From the NCBI GenBank assembly GCA_001873295.1, contig MNYW01000013.1:1-33827 (forward strand): 33,827 nt of DNA, written 5' to 3'. The stretch comes from Nitrospirae bacterium CG2_30_70_394 (lineage in GTDB: Bacteria; CG2-30-53-67; CG2-30-70-394). Made by a program: the position numbers and the translations under genes. Below are positions 7,558-17,059 of the stretch, piece after piece (the stretch's first letter is position 1; the number at the start of each line of letters is the position of its first letter). The notes under the pieces are model-generated. The model worked only from the letters and a program-made list of their open reading frames with translations. It was not told where the DNA came from and did not search any database.

Positions 7558-9015
7558 CTACTCGGGGATCATGCTCCAGCCGAACCGCTGCCGCGCCTTG
7601 TACAGGAACATCACGTGCAGGATGTACTTGATCCAGTGGCCGGCGAGGCCGAGCTCCCCGAACGTGAGGTTGAGGTCGCGGCCGTACTCCGGGTACTTCT
7701 CGAAGTCGGGGACGATGGGAAAGACGGTCATCGAGGCGGCGGTGCCGGTGAACAAACCGGCCCCGGCGGAGGCGACGCAGGCGGCGCCCATCTCCGCCAT
7801 CGACGCGGTGTGGGTCGCCGCGGTGGCGCCGCGGGTGAGCATGTCGCGGATCGACGCGACCACCGCCTTGCCGATCATCGCCGACGGCATGCCGGTGCGC
7901 GGCGGGGTGGGGAAGATGGGGGTGCCGTTGACGCTCTTCATCGGCTTGGAAACCGGGTGGGGCGGGGCAAAGGCGATGCCCGCGGCGAAGAGGTTCGGGT
8001 AGTGGGGGTTCTGGTAGGTGCGCGGCCAGTCGGCCGCCTTCCACTCCTCGTAAGGCTTCGCCTGGTAGGCGCCATCCACCCACATGAAGCCGGCCGGGTT
8101 GAACAGCCGCTCGGTGATCTCCCCCCCCTTCCGGTCGTACGCCTTCAGCCCCACCCCGGCGAAGGGCGGGATGAGCATGGCAAAGTCGAAGTCGAGCTCG
8201 TGGTTCTCGCCATCGAGGGTCTCGTAGTGGACCTTCGTGGGCTCCACCGCGGTGGTGTGGGCGCGCAGGTGCCAGTTCACCCCGCGCTCGGCGAGCAACG
8301 ACTCGGTGAAGACCTTCGAGTGGGTGATGTAGCCGCCGCGCTTCAGGTGCATGCCGCCCATCCCGAAGTCGCCCGCCTCGTACTCGTTGGAGAGCCAGTG
8401 GAGGGTCGCCTTGTCGCGCACCCCGCGCCTTTTGAGCTCGTGCTCGATGTTGAACAGGTACTCGAAGGCCGCCCCCTGGCAGGTGCACAGGCCGTGGCCG
8501 GTGCCGATCACGAAGTTCTGGTGCTCGCCGCGCGCCATCCGCTGGATCGACTCCTCGAAGGCGGTGGCCGCCGCCGCCGCGTGGCCGTAGGTGCACACGG
8601 AGAGCGAGTTCTTCTCCGGCCCAAGCCCCTCGGTGGCGCCGAAGTTCAGCTTCGGCCCGGTGGCATTCACCAGGTAGTCGTAGGCGACCTCCTCCCGCTC
8701 GCCGCTGCGCGCCGCCTCCGTGTACTCCACGGTGACGTACGGCTGGCCGCCCTGCGCCCCCCCCTCCGGGTGAATCGACACCGCCCGCGCTTGGCGGAAG
8801 TCGATCCCCGCCTTGCGGTAGATCGGGGCGAGCTCGACCACCACCTGCTCCACCGCCATCCGGCCGACGCCGACCCAGATGTTCGACGGAATCCAGTTGT
8901 ACTTCGAGTTCGGACTGACGACGACCACCTCGTGGTTCTTGCCGAGCCAAAGCTGGGCAAACGACGCGGCGGTATGGCCGGCAACGCCGGCCCCGAGGAT
9001 CACGACACGGGCCAT
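7558..9015 (-). CDS. sulfide:quinone oxidoreductase-like FAD flavoprotein
   Basis: The 485-residue protein belongs to the SQR/flavocytochrome c sulfide dehydrogenase branch of the disulfide oxidoreductases. The FAD-binding GAGVAG is at residues 8-13 and a second nucleotide-fold region ends in VNATGP (116-121). Cysteines at 141 (SVCTYG), 177 and 179 (GLCTCQG) and 413 (GAACVAS) fall in the three regions where SQRs carry their sulfide-oxidising cysteines. The C-terminal segment HWIKYILHVMFLYKA (460-474) resembles the amphipathic membrane-anchoring end of SQRs. Family members pass electrons from sulfide to quinone at the membrane; the real substrate here is not proven. The ATG at 9015 has GGAGG upstream. 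A -24/-12 promoter precedes it and a divergent sigma-54 activator gene is adjacent. Confidence 0.82.
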   Translation of the reverse strand: MARVVILGAGVAGHTAASFAQLWLGKNHEVVVVSPNSKYNWIPSNIWVGVGRMAVEQVVVELAPIYRKAGIDFRQARAVSIHPEGGAQGGQPYVTVEYTEAARSGEREEVAYDYLVNATGPKLNFGATEGLGPEKNSLSVCTYGHAAAAATAFEESIQRMARGEHQNFVIGTGHGLCTCQGAAFEYLFNIEHELKRRGVRDKATLHWLSNEYEAGDFGMGGMHLKRGGYITHSKVFTESLLAERGVNWHLRAHTTAVEPTKVHYETLDGENHELDFDFAMLIPPFAGVGLKAYDRKGGEITERLFNPAGFMWVDGAYQAKPYEEWKAADWPRTYQNPHYPNLFAAGIAFAPPHPVSKPMKSVNGTPIFPTPPRTGMPSAMIGKAVVASIRDMLTRGATAATHTASMAEMGAACVASAGAGLFTGTAASMTVFPIVPDFEKYPEYGRDLNLTFGELGLAGHWIKYILHVMFLYKARQRFGWSMIPE

Positions 9016-9080
9016 GGAACACCTCCAGGGGTGAGTGAGGAAAAACGGTGTGACCCGCTGCGGGCCGCGCCCCCCCCTAA

Positions 9081-9094
9081 GCAAGGGGTGTGCC
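9081..9094 (-). promoter_or_regulatory. sigma-54 (-24/-12) promoter of the SQR-like operon
   Basis: The minus strand reads GGCAC, A, CCCC, TTGC, followed by T. This matches the sigma-54 consensus with exact spacing between the GG and GC elements. The start point would be near 9069, about 54 bases before the ATG at 9015. The adjacent gene encodes a sigma-54-dependent activator, which strongly supports the assignment. Confidence 0.8.
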
Positions 9095-9198
9095 GGTTGC
9101 GCGAAAGCGCCCCACCGATCGGCGCAAACCCAGCCGCGCCGCGCCTTCGCGGCCGAGCGCACACACGCGCCACGGCGCGGTTGTGGCCACCGGGGGGC

Positions 9199-9240
9199 GC
9201 CAGCCTGGCAGGGCTGGCACACGTTTGAGCCAGCGTGGCA
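9199..9240. promoter_or_regulatory. probable upstream activator sites for the sigma-54 regulator
   Basis: A perfect palindrome GCCAGCCTGGC (9199-9209) is followed by a second inverted repeat, GCTGGC at 9213-9218 and GCCAGC at 9229-9234 separated by ten bases. TGGCA recurs at 9206, 9215, 9236 and 9251. These sites lie 105-160 bases upstream of the -24/-12 element, the usual place for enhancer-binding protein sites, and just in front of the activator's own gene. Confidence 0.55.
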
Positions 9241-9358
9241 GCGGTGCGGGTGGCAGGGAGGCCGCCCGCCCCACCCCCGGCGGCCGCGCTTTCCCGCACA
9301 GGGGGAGTAGTGATAATGGCCACGGGCGCCGAACGGTTGGCGCGGCCGAACCTCGACC

Positions 9359-10732
<1,374 letters not shown>

Positions 10733-10930
10733 CGCAAGGTCCGCGCCTAAGCCGTGGGTGGCCACGGTCCTGGAGAACGGGCGAACCCTGCGCCTCACCC
10801 GCCACGGTTTGCGGCGGAGGAGGGGGCGGAGGCGGCCGGTGGGTGGCGCCTCCCTGGGAGTGGACCCGCATTCAGGGGCGGGCCGTGCTTCCCGACCCGC
10901 AACCCCATCCGCGCCCGCACCCTCGTGGCT

Positions 10931-10961
10931 GCCGCCGATCGACCAAGTCCGACAGGCTCCT
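10931..10961. repeat. dispersed 31-bp repeat, copy A
   Basis: This 31-base sequence (core GACCAAGTCCGACAGGCTCCT) matches the reverse complement of 19133-19163 at 27 of 31 positions. This copy abuts the stop codon of the cytochrome gene. The rest of the 10733-10959 gap shows nothing recognisable. Confidence 0.6.
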
Positions 10962-11472
10962 AGTGGTGGTGGTCATGCGGCGCGGCGCTGGGACCCGGGG
11001 AGCGCTGGCCGGCAAAACGGTCATGGCAGGCGACGCAGCCCTCGGTGAGCTTGTAGAAATAGAAGACCGCCACCTCACCGTTGCCGGTCTCGGCAGCGCG
11101 GGCGAGCCTCCCGGCCCGCTGGTGAAACACCTGGTCCATCTCCAGGAAGTCGGGCGGCAAGAGGCGGTGCAACTCATCGACCTGCGCCTCGCTGAGCCCC
11201 TGGCGCAGGACGTAGCTCGCCTCGATCTGCTTGGCGATCTGCGCCGCCCGCGGCCACTGGCCCGCGGCGATCACCGCCACCAGCTCCTGCATCCCCGCCT
11301 GAATCGCCCCCATCTCACGCTGCAGGAGCGAGCGCAGGTCGGGGGACAGGGCGACCGGGCCGCCCGTGGAGGGGGCGGTGCGGTGCACGCCGTCCTCCTC
11401 CTCGGCGTCCGCCACGACCGGCCCGCACAGCGCCAGGCAGCCAACCATCAACACCACGCCGCGGATCCACAT
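10960..11472 (-). CDS. exported cytochrome c' -like (class II) heme protein
   Basis: The 170-residue precursor begins with a signal peptide (WIRGVVLMVGCLALCGPVVADA) and has its single heme-binding motif CVACH at residues 146-150, near the C-terminus, as in class II four-helix-bundle cytochromes c'. The rest is helical. These are periplasmic heme proteins involved in electron transfer or gas binding. The C-terminus ends in a histidine-rich tail (HDHHH), which is unusual and could bind metal. The ATG at 11472 has AGGAG eight bases upstream; an open extension to 11547 does not resemble a signal sequence. It is downstream of the dihydrolipoamide dehydrogenase gene on the same strand, with a 114-base gap, and may have its own promoter. 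Confidence 0.8.
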   Translation of the reverse strand: MWIRGVVLMVGCLALCGPVVADAEEEDGVHRTAPSTGGPVALSPDLRSLLQREMGAIQAGMQELVAVIAAGQWPRAAQIAKQIEASYVLRQGLSEAQVDELHRLLPPDFLEMDQVFHQRAGRLARAAETGNGEVAVFYFYKLTEGCVACHDRFAGQRSPGPSAAPHDHHH

Positions 11473-11586
11473 CGGTTCACTCCTGGTTGCAACCCGCCGG
11501 TCGGAGGGGAGAAAGCGAACCTCCCACACCGGCTCCGCGTGGGACAAGTCGCCGGGGGTGGGGGCGGCGGCGGAGCGCGGCGCGCC

Positions 11587-12960
11587 TCACCGCTCGGGGG
11601 GGAGGTGGGTGGTGGCGCCGGTGAACAGGGCGGCCCCCTCCATCACCGTCTCCGCGAGGGTGGGGTGGGGGTGGCAGGTGGCGGCGATCTCTTCGGCGGT
11701 GGCGTGGAGGGTGAGGGCGAGGGTGAGCTCGGCGATCAGCTCGCCAGCGTGCGCGCCGGCGATCCCACCGCCGGCCAGATGGCCTGCCGCATCCCAAACG
11801 AGGCGGGTGAGACCGGTGGCGTCGCCGAGGGTGGCTCCACGCCCCGAGGCCGACCACGGGAAGTGGGTCACCCGACCCTTCGGCGGTGGCTGCTGGGCGC
11901 CGACCCAGGCGATCTCGGGACGGGTGTAGACCACCGCCGGGATCGGCGCCCCAGGCGGGGTGGGGGCGCCGCCGATCGCCGCCACCGCCACCTGTGCCTG
12001 GTGGCTCGCCCGGTGGGCCAGCAACGGCGGGCCGGTGAGGTCGCCGATCGCGAACAAGGTGGGCTCGCGCGTGCGGCCGGTGGCGTCGGTCTTGACGAAG
12101 CCGGCCGCGTCGAGGGCCACGGTGGTGGTGTCGAGGCCAAGCAGATCGCTGTTCGGCCGCCTCCCCGTGGCGACGAGGATGCGGTCCACCTCCACCGTCG
12201 CCGCCCCCGCGCCGGTCAAAACCACCTGCAGGCCACCGGCCACCTCCCGGACCGCAGCGACGCGCGTCGCCGTGTGGAGCGCCCCAAACTGGCGGCGGCA
12301 GGCGCGCGCCAAGGGCGCGACCAGCTCCCCCTCCACCCCCGGGAGGAGCTGTCCCTCCTGCTCCACCAAGATCACCCGGCTGCCGAGGGCGGCGTAGGCC
12401 CCGCCAAGTTCCAGCCCCACGGCGCCCGCCCCCACCACCAGCAGGCGCGGCCAGATCTGCTCCAAGGCCAAGGCCGCTTGCGCGTCCATCGTCCCGGGGG
12501 CGCCGGCGAGGGGCGGCGGCGCGGTCGCACGGGAGCCGGCGGCGAGGATGGCGTGGTGAAAGCGGATTCGCTCTTCCCCTCCCGCACCGGCGACCACCGC
12601 CTCGTTAGCGGAGAGGAGGCGCGCCGTACCCACCAGCCGGCGGACGTGGCGGGCCTGGGCGAGGGAGGCAAGGCCGCGCGCCATCCGCCCCACCACCCCC
12701 TCCTTCCAGGCGCGCAGGCGGTCGAGGTCGATCGCCGGCTCCCCAAACTCGATCCCCATGCGCCGCGCCCCACGCCCCTGCTCCACCACCTCGGCGGCGG
12801 CGAGCAGCGCCTTCGACGGGATGCACCCCTCGTGCAAGCAGACGCCGCCGGGCAGGGGCCGGAGATCGACGAGGACCACCTCCATCCCGCGATCGGCGGC
12901 GGCGAAGGCGGCGGTGTAGCCGCCCGGCCCCCCCCCGATGATCAACAGCTCCGTCTCCAT
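11587..12960 (-). CDS. lpd: dihydrolipoamide dehydrogenase-like flavoprotein
   Basis: This 457-residue enzyme has the full set of lipoamide dehydrogenase features: FAD-binding GGGPGG near residues 9-14, redox-active disulfide GGVCLHEGCIPSK with C41 and C46, NAD-binding GAGAVG, the second FAD block FAIGDLTG, and the catalytic His-Glu pair in HPHPTLAE (H432, E437). It should oxidise dihydrolipoamide with NAD. The ATG at 12960 is preceded by GGGAG five bases away. No E1 or E2 oxo-acid dehydrogenase gene is present, so it is a stand-alone copy. In sulfur oxidisers, stand-alone Lpd homologues can serve lipoate-binding proteins of the sHdr pathway; that is only a possibility here because no sHdr gene is in the window. 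Confidence 0.9.
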   Translation of the reverse strand: METELLIIGGGPGGYTAAFAAADRGMEVVLVDLRPLPGGVCLHEGCIPSKALLAAAEVVEQGRGARRMGIEFGEPAIDLDRLRAWKEGVVGRMARGLASLAQARHVRRLVGTARLLSANEAVVAGAGGEERIRFHHAILAAGSRATAPPPLAGAPGTMDAQAALALEQIWPRLLVVGAGAVGLELGGAYAALGSRVILVEQEGQLLPGVEGELVAPLARACRRQFGALHTATRVAAVREVAGGLQVVLTGAGAATVEVDRILVATGRRPNSDLLGLDTTTVALDAAGFVKTDATGRTREPTLFAIGDLTGPPLLAHRASHQAQVAVAAIGGAPTPPGAPIPAVVYTRPEIAWVGAQQPPPKGRVTHFPWSASGRGATLGDATGLTRLVWDAAGHLAGGGIAGAHAGELIAELTLALTLHATAEEIAATCHPHPTLAETVMEGAALFTGATTHLPPER

Positions 12961-13367
12961 GCGCGCTCCCGTCACCCCTCCCTCGGCCAGCCATGATGCC
13001 ACGCAGGCAGCCGCGCCGCAGGGCAGCGCTCGACCGCAAAGAGGCGAACCGATCCCCGATCGCCGCCCCGACGCCGCCGCCGCGCCCACGCCGCGCGCCG
13101 CCGCACCCGCCCGGCGGACCACCGAGCCTGCCGCCTTCCACGGCGGTGGAGAGGCCAAGGCGTGGGGTTCGACCGCTCCCTTGGGCCCATTCAGCCCCGG
13201 GTGGCGAGGGAGGCGCCGCGGGGGGGTGGATCGCCGTCCGGTGGGACCGTCCTTTGCCGCGCTGCGCTCGGGAGGGTCGCACCGGCGCGCGACCGGGGAC
13301 GAGCCGCCAAGCCGCCGCGGGTCGCTACCGCCCCGGGGCGAGGGGCGCGACCCCGCTCGACCCGCCC
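12961..13367. other. 407-bp gene-free stretch upstream of lpd
   Basis: Reading frames here are open only because of high GC; their products are Arg/Pro/Ala strings with no natural composition. No recognisable promoter, hairpin with a T-tract or RNA gene was seen. It separates the batD-batE fusion stop from the lpd start. Confidence 0.5.
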
Positions 13368-15941
13368 TCACCGGCCGGTGGCGACCTCCGCCACCGCCAC
13401 CGCCGGCAGCCACCCCACCAGCCGCTCGCCGAGGCGAATCCGCAGCCAGTCGCCCTGCCGGGCGAGGCGGGTGGCGGGGGCGCCGGCGTGGAGGGTGAAT
13501 ACCTCCGGGAAGGTCTCGCCCGGACCGCTGTGGGCGACCTGCTCGGTGGCGAGGCAGATTGCCAGGGGGAAGGTGGCGCGCTGGTGGTGGGCGAGGGCGA
13601 GGAGGGAGGCAACGGTGGTGAACGCGACGAGCAGGCCGACGAGCGCGAGGATCCAGCCGTCGCGCGCGTCGCGCGGCCGGCGCTGGGCGAGGCCGACAAC
13701 CACCGCGAGCGCCCACCACGCCGCCACCCCCGCCGCCGCGAGGGGCGTTTCGTGGGTGGCGAGCCAGCTCAGGCGCGGGACCTCCGTGGCCTGCACCTGG
13801 TCCACCGCGGCGAGCCGCGCCACCTCCAGGTTCGCGGTTGCGTCGGCGAGGGTGGGGTCGAGGTAGCGCGCCCGCTCCCAGTGGTAGATCGCCCTGCCGA
13901 GGTCGCCGGCTTGGTAGGCGGCGCAGCCGGCGTTGTAGTGGCGGGGTGCGCTCTCCCCTGCGGCGAGCAAATCCTCGTAGGTGCGCAAAGCGAGGCCGTA
14001 ATCACCCGCCACGTACGCCTCCCGCGCCGCGGCGATCTGGCCCGCGGGCTCGTTTGCGGCGGTGGCCAGGGTGGCGGCGGCGACCAGAGCGCAGAGGAGG
14101 GCGGCCGGCCGCCCACCGCCGGTCCCGCCAACGGTGAGCGTGGCGATTGCGGAGCGCGCAGCACTGGCGAGGCTGGCGACGTCGCCGCCGCCCGGGGCAA
14201 AGGCGGCGGCATCCAAGCGGTCGAGGAGGGTGGCCACCGCCGCGATCGCCGGCGCCGGCTGGCCGGCAGCGGCCAGCGCCGCGCTGAGTTGGTCACGCAT
14301 GAGCCCGCCCACCCCCCTCCCCACGATCGCCGCGAGGGCCACCTCCACCAGGGTGCGCACCGTGGCGAGGTCGGGGGCGCCCTCCAGGCGGCCTGCGGCG
14401 TCGCGCAGCGCGGCGCGGCGCGCCGCCGCAGGCCGCCGGTGGCTGGCGCGGCGCCGCACCAGGGCGAGGATCCCGGCGCCTCCAAAGAAAAGCGGCGGCG
14501 CGGCCACCGCCGCCCAAAAGGCGGGGCGCTCCACCCACGGCGGTGCACCCCCCACGGCCAGGGCGGCGTCGCCGGCGAGGTAGTGGATCTCCTGGCGCAA
14601 GAGGGTGACCGCGCGCGGCCCCAACGAAATCCCGCCGCTTCCCCCTTGGGCGGCGGCGGCCACGTGCAGCGAAAAGGGGTCCAGCGTTGCGGTGACGTAC
14701 GCGCCGGTGGCCGGGTCGAACCAGGCGGGGAGCGGCGGCGGGAGGGTGAAGTCACCCGCCTGGCGCGGAACCACCAGGGTGGTGAAGGTGCATTCCCCGG
14801 TGGCGCCATCGGCGGTGGGTTTGAGCTGGCAGTCGCGGTCGGTGTCAAAGCTCTCTAGCCCCTCGGGCAGCTCCGGCAAGGGGAGCTTCAGGGCCCGGAA
14901 GTTGCCGGTGCCGCGCACCCGCACCACCCAGCGCACCGGCTCGCCAACGCGGGTCGTGGCCGGGTCGAGGCTGGCCTCGGCGGTGAACCTCCCCACCGCG
15001 CCGGTAAAGGTGGCGGGACGGTCCGCCGCGGGGGGCTCAACAACGTGCAGGGTGACCGGCGCGCTGGCCACGGTCTGGGTGGCGGCTGGCTCCATGAGCA
15101 TGGCAAAGGGGGCGTTGCCACGCCCCGGGGTGCGATGGCGTACCGCCACCGCGACCGCGGGCAGGGTCAACTCCCCGGCCCGGTTGGGGGTGATGAGGCG
15201 TGACAGCAGGAGGGCCCGGCCGTAGCGCCTCCCCCGCGCCTCCACCTCCTCCAGGGTGAGTACCTTCGGGGAGACGAGCTCCTCCACCCAACAGTCCGGG
15301 AAGTCGGGCGGGGTGGCGAAGTCGAGGCTGATCACCGACAGGCGGGTGTAGAGGTAGAGGCTCACCACCACCGGCTCGCCCACCACCACCTCCCCCTTGG
15401 CGAGGGTGAGCTCCAAAAAGAGCGGCACCGCCGCCTCCCCCGCGGGGGGATCCGCCGGCACGGGGGTCGCCCGGGCGGATGGCGGGGCGGGAGCGGCGCC
15501 ACCCCCAGCCTCGACGACGGTGATCGCAATCGGCTGGCTCGCCAGCCTCTCGCCCTGGGAGTCCACGGTCAGGGCAGGGATCGTCAGCCTCCCGGCACGC
15601 ACCGGCCGCAGGACGTAGAGGAGGGTGGTGGCGGTGGTCGCACGACCGTTGTTGAACTCGAGGGTGCGGCCGGTGGAGCGCGCCGTCACCTCGAAGTCGT
15701 CGCCGAAGTCAAAGGCCAGCTCCGGCGACCACCCCATCCCCTCGGCGCGGAAGCCCACCCGAAGCTGGAGTTGCTCGCCGAGGCTGAGGGTATCGCGATC
15801 GACCTCGGCGGTGAGGGCCGCCGCGACCGCCGCCCGGGCGGGCAGGAGGGCGAGGAGGAGGAGGGCACCGACCACCCAGCGCCGCCCGCGGTGGCGCGGC
15901 CACGGCGGCCGCGAAGGAACCCAGCTCCGACCCGCACCCAT
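13368..15941 (-). CDS. batD: BatD-BatE fusion protein (aerotolerance operon)
   Basis: The 857-residue envelope protein joins two Bat components. After a signal/anchor segment (WVVGALLLLALLPARAAVA, about 22-40) comes BatD: repeated beta-rich domains with GEQLQLRVGF and TLLYVLRPVRAGRLTIP. The C-terminal ~230 residues are BatE-like: TPR units (YNAGCAAYQAGDLGRAIYHW), two membrane helices and a final SH3-like domain (GDWLRIRLGERLVGWLP). Bat proteins, usually encoded with MoxR and DUF58 proteins, are linked to envelope stress and oxygen tolerance. ATG codons at 15953 and 15941 are both possible. It belongs with batB and batC, but a rightward vapBC module separates them; moxR and the DUF58 gene are not in the window. 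Confidence 0.82.
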   Translation of the reverse strand: MGAGRSWVPSRPPWPRHRGRRWVVGALLLLALLPARAAVAAALTAEVDRDTLSLGEQLQLRVGFRAEGMGWSPELAFDFGDDFEVTARSTGRTLEFNNGRATTATTLLYVLRPVRAGRLTIPALTVDSQGERLASQPIAITVVEAGGGAAPAPPSARATPVPADPPAGEAAVPLFLELTLAKGEVVVGEPVVVSLYLYTRLSVISLDFATPPDFPDCWVEELVSPKVLTLEEVEARGRRYGRALLLSRLITPNRAGELTLPAVAVAVRHRTPGRGNAPFAMLMEPAATQTVASAPVTLHVVEPPAADRPATFTGAVGRFTAEASLDPATTRVGEPVRWVVRVRGTGNFRALKLPLPELPEGLESFDTDRDCQLKPTADGATGECTFTTLVVPRQAGDFTLPPPLPAWFDPATGAYVTATLDPFSLHVAAAAQGGSGGISLGPRAVTLLRQEIHYLAGDAALAVGGAPPWVERPAFWAAVAAPPLFFGGAGILALVRRRASHRRPAAARRAALRDAAGRLEGAPDLATVRTLVEVALAAIVGRGVGGLMRDQLSAALAAAGQPAPAIAAVATLLDRLDAAAFAPGGGDVASLASAARSAIATLTVGGTGGGRPAALLCALVAAATLATAANEPAGQIAAAREAYVAGDYGLALRTYEDLLAAGESAPRHYNAGCAAYQAGDLGRAIYHWERARYLDPTLADATANLEVARLAAVDQVQATEVPRLSWLATHETPLAAAGVAAWWALAVVVGLAQRRPRDARDGWILALVGLLVAFTTVASLLALAHHQRATFPLAICLATEQVAHSGPGETFPEVFTLHAGAPATRLARQGDWLRIRLGERLVGWLPAVAVAEVATGR

Positions 15942-16023
15942 GGCGCCCAACATGGCCACCGGCGCGCCGCCGAGCAAGGGGGCCGAGCGGCCACGGTGAG
16001 GCAACCACGCGCCGGCGGATCGG

Positions 16024-16045
16024 GCGGGCGGGTTCGCCGGCGGCC
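16024..16045. repeat. 22-bp direct repeat flanking the vapBC module (left copy)
   Basis: Bases 16024-16045 match 16994-17015 with one mismatch (centre GGGTTCGCCGG versus GGGTTCACCGG). The two copies bracket 948 bases holding vapBC and its operator. High GC content lowers the significance of such a match. Confidence 0.5.
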
Positions 16046-16150
16046 ACGTGCGCCAGCCTTGGAGCGGGAGAGGGATGGTGCCCCGCCGCAACAAGCGGTC
16101 ACCCTGAAGCTCCCGGTTGGATGGGCGTGGCAGGGGCTACGCGGTATCCT

Positions 16151-16198
16151 CGGTTCAACCGCCGCGAATGGGTTCAACCCGAAGACACGGAGTTCAAC
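16151..16198 (+). promoter_or_regulatory. three-iteron operator upstream of vapB
   Basis: GTTCAAC occurs at 16153, 16172 and 16192, spaced 19 and 20 bases, i.e. about two helical turns. The first two are centred in perfect palindromes CGGTTCAACCG (16151-16161) and GGGTTCAACCC (16170-16180). The third overlaps the spacer between the GGAG ribosome-binding site and the ATG of vapB. A TATCCT resembling a -10 box at 16145-16150 lies just upstream, but no good -35 is seen. Confidence 0.65.
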
Positions 16199-16435
16199 AT
16201 GGCCACGGTCAAGACCTCGGGCAAGGGGCAGGTGGTTTTGCCAAAGATGGCGCGTGACCGCCTGGGGATCCTCCCGGGAAGCCTGGTGGAGGTGACCGTC
16301 GTGGGGGATCACCTGGAGATCCGCCCGCTGCCCGCGGATCCCATCACCGCCTTGCGCGGCACCCTCTCGGCGAAGACCTCGCTCGCCAAGGGGCTCATCG
16401 AGGACCACCGACGCGAGGTGAAGCGCGGTGGGTGA
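16199..16435 (+). CDS. vapB: VapB-type antitoxin of the AbrB/SpoVT family
   Basis: This 78-residue protein opens with the swapped-hairpin AbrB fold: TVKTSGKGQVVLPKMARDRL followed by GILPGSLVEVTVVGDHLEIRP. The C-terminal tail (about 50-78) would wrap the toxin. The ATG has GGAG six bases upstream. It overlaps the next gene by eight bases, the usual antitoxin-first arrangement. AbrB-type antitoxins repress their own operon; three regularly spaced GTTCAAC repeats immediately upstream, one reaching the start codon, are the likely binding sites. Confidence 0.88.
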   Translation: MATVKTSGKGQVVLPKMARDRLGILPGSLVEVTVVGDHLEIRPLPADPITALRGTLSAKTSLAKGLIEDHRREVKRGG

Positions 16436-16835
16436 GAGCCGCGCCTACGTGGTCGACGCCTGCGTCCTCCTGCGCTTCCTGCAAGGCGAGCGGGGGGCAG
16501 AGCGAGTCGCGAGGGTGCTGCGCTCGGCCGCCAGCGCGGGGGAGCGCCTGGGGCTCCATATCATCAACCTGGGTGAGGTGGTCTACACGGTGGGGAAACA
16601 CCTCGGGTGGGAGGTCGCCGAGAAGACCCGCACCGAGATCGGCCTCCTGCCTCTGGAGGTCGTGGGATGGTCCGACTCCCTCTTCTGGCACGCGGTGGCG
16701 CTCAAGGCGCACCACGCCATGTCGTACGGGGACTGCTTCGCCGCCGCCCTCGCCATCGAGCGCGGCGCGACCCTGTTGACCAGCGACCCCGAGTTCAAGG
16801 CGGTCGCCTCCCTGGTGGCGGTGGAGCGGCTGTAG
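16428..16835 (+). CDS. vapC: VapC-type PIN-domain ribonuclease toxin
   Basis: The 135-residue protein is a PIN-domain nuclease. All acidic active-site residues can be placed: D10 (VVDACVLL), E50 (INLGEVVY), D102 (SYGDCFAAALA) and D120 (TSDPEF). VapC toxins cut tRNA or rRNA with magnesium. The start is a GTG at 16428, inside the end of vapB, so translation is coupled. The pair lies on the plus strand between batC and batD, which read the other way. The toxin seems intact; its RNA target is unknown. Confidence 0.88.
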   Translation: MGESRAYVVDACVLLRFLQGERGAERVARVLRSAASAGERLGLHIINLGEVVYTVGKHLGWEVAEKTRTEIGLLPLEVVGWSDSLFWHAVALKAHHAMSYGDCFAAALAIERGATLLTSDPEFKAVASLVAVERL

Positions 16836-16993
16836 GGGGGCTCCCGCGATTCCAACCGGGGCCGCGCGGCCGCCCCTTCCGCCCCTCCGAGGGGTGGCGG
16901 TGGCCGGCGGATCGGCTCCGCGGGGGGGTACCGGGTGGTGCGCGCACAACGTGCTCCACCCTCCACGCGGGCGACGGACGCCGCGGCCGCGCG

Positions 16994-17015
16994 GCGGGCG
17001 GGTTCACCGGCGGCC
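16994..17015. repeat. 22-bp direct repeat flanking the vapBC module (right copy)
   Basis: Partner of 16024-16045, same orientation, one mismatch. It lies 44 bases beyond the batC stop codon, between that gene and vapC. Confidence 0.5.
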
Positions 17016-17059
17016 TGTGCCACCGGGAAGCGGCGGCGGCGCACCCGCGCCCGGCAAGC

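Noticed and set aside
9212-9234. Second sigma-54 promoter reading toward the activator gene
   Set aside because: TGGCACACGTTTGAGC resembles the consensus but the -12 element is TTGAGC and the spacing is off by one, so it is better explained as an activator site.
12993-14858. 621-residue open frame on the plus strand
   Set aside because: Antisense to the batD-batE gene with unnatural composition; a GC artefact. The same applies to long opposite-strand frames at 550-1839, 1887-3782, 6838-9228, 20135-21934 and 30663-33194.
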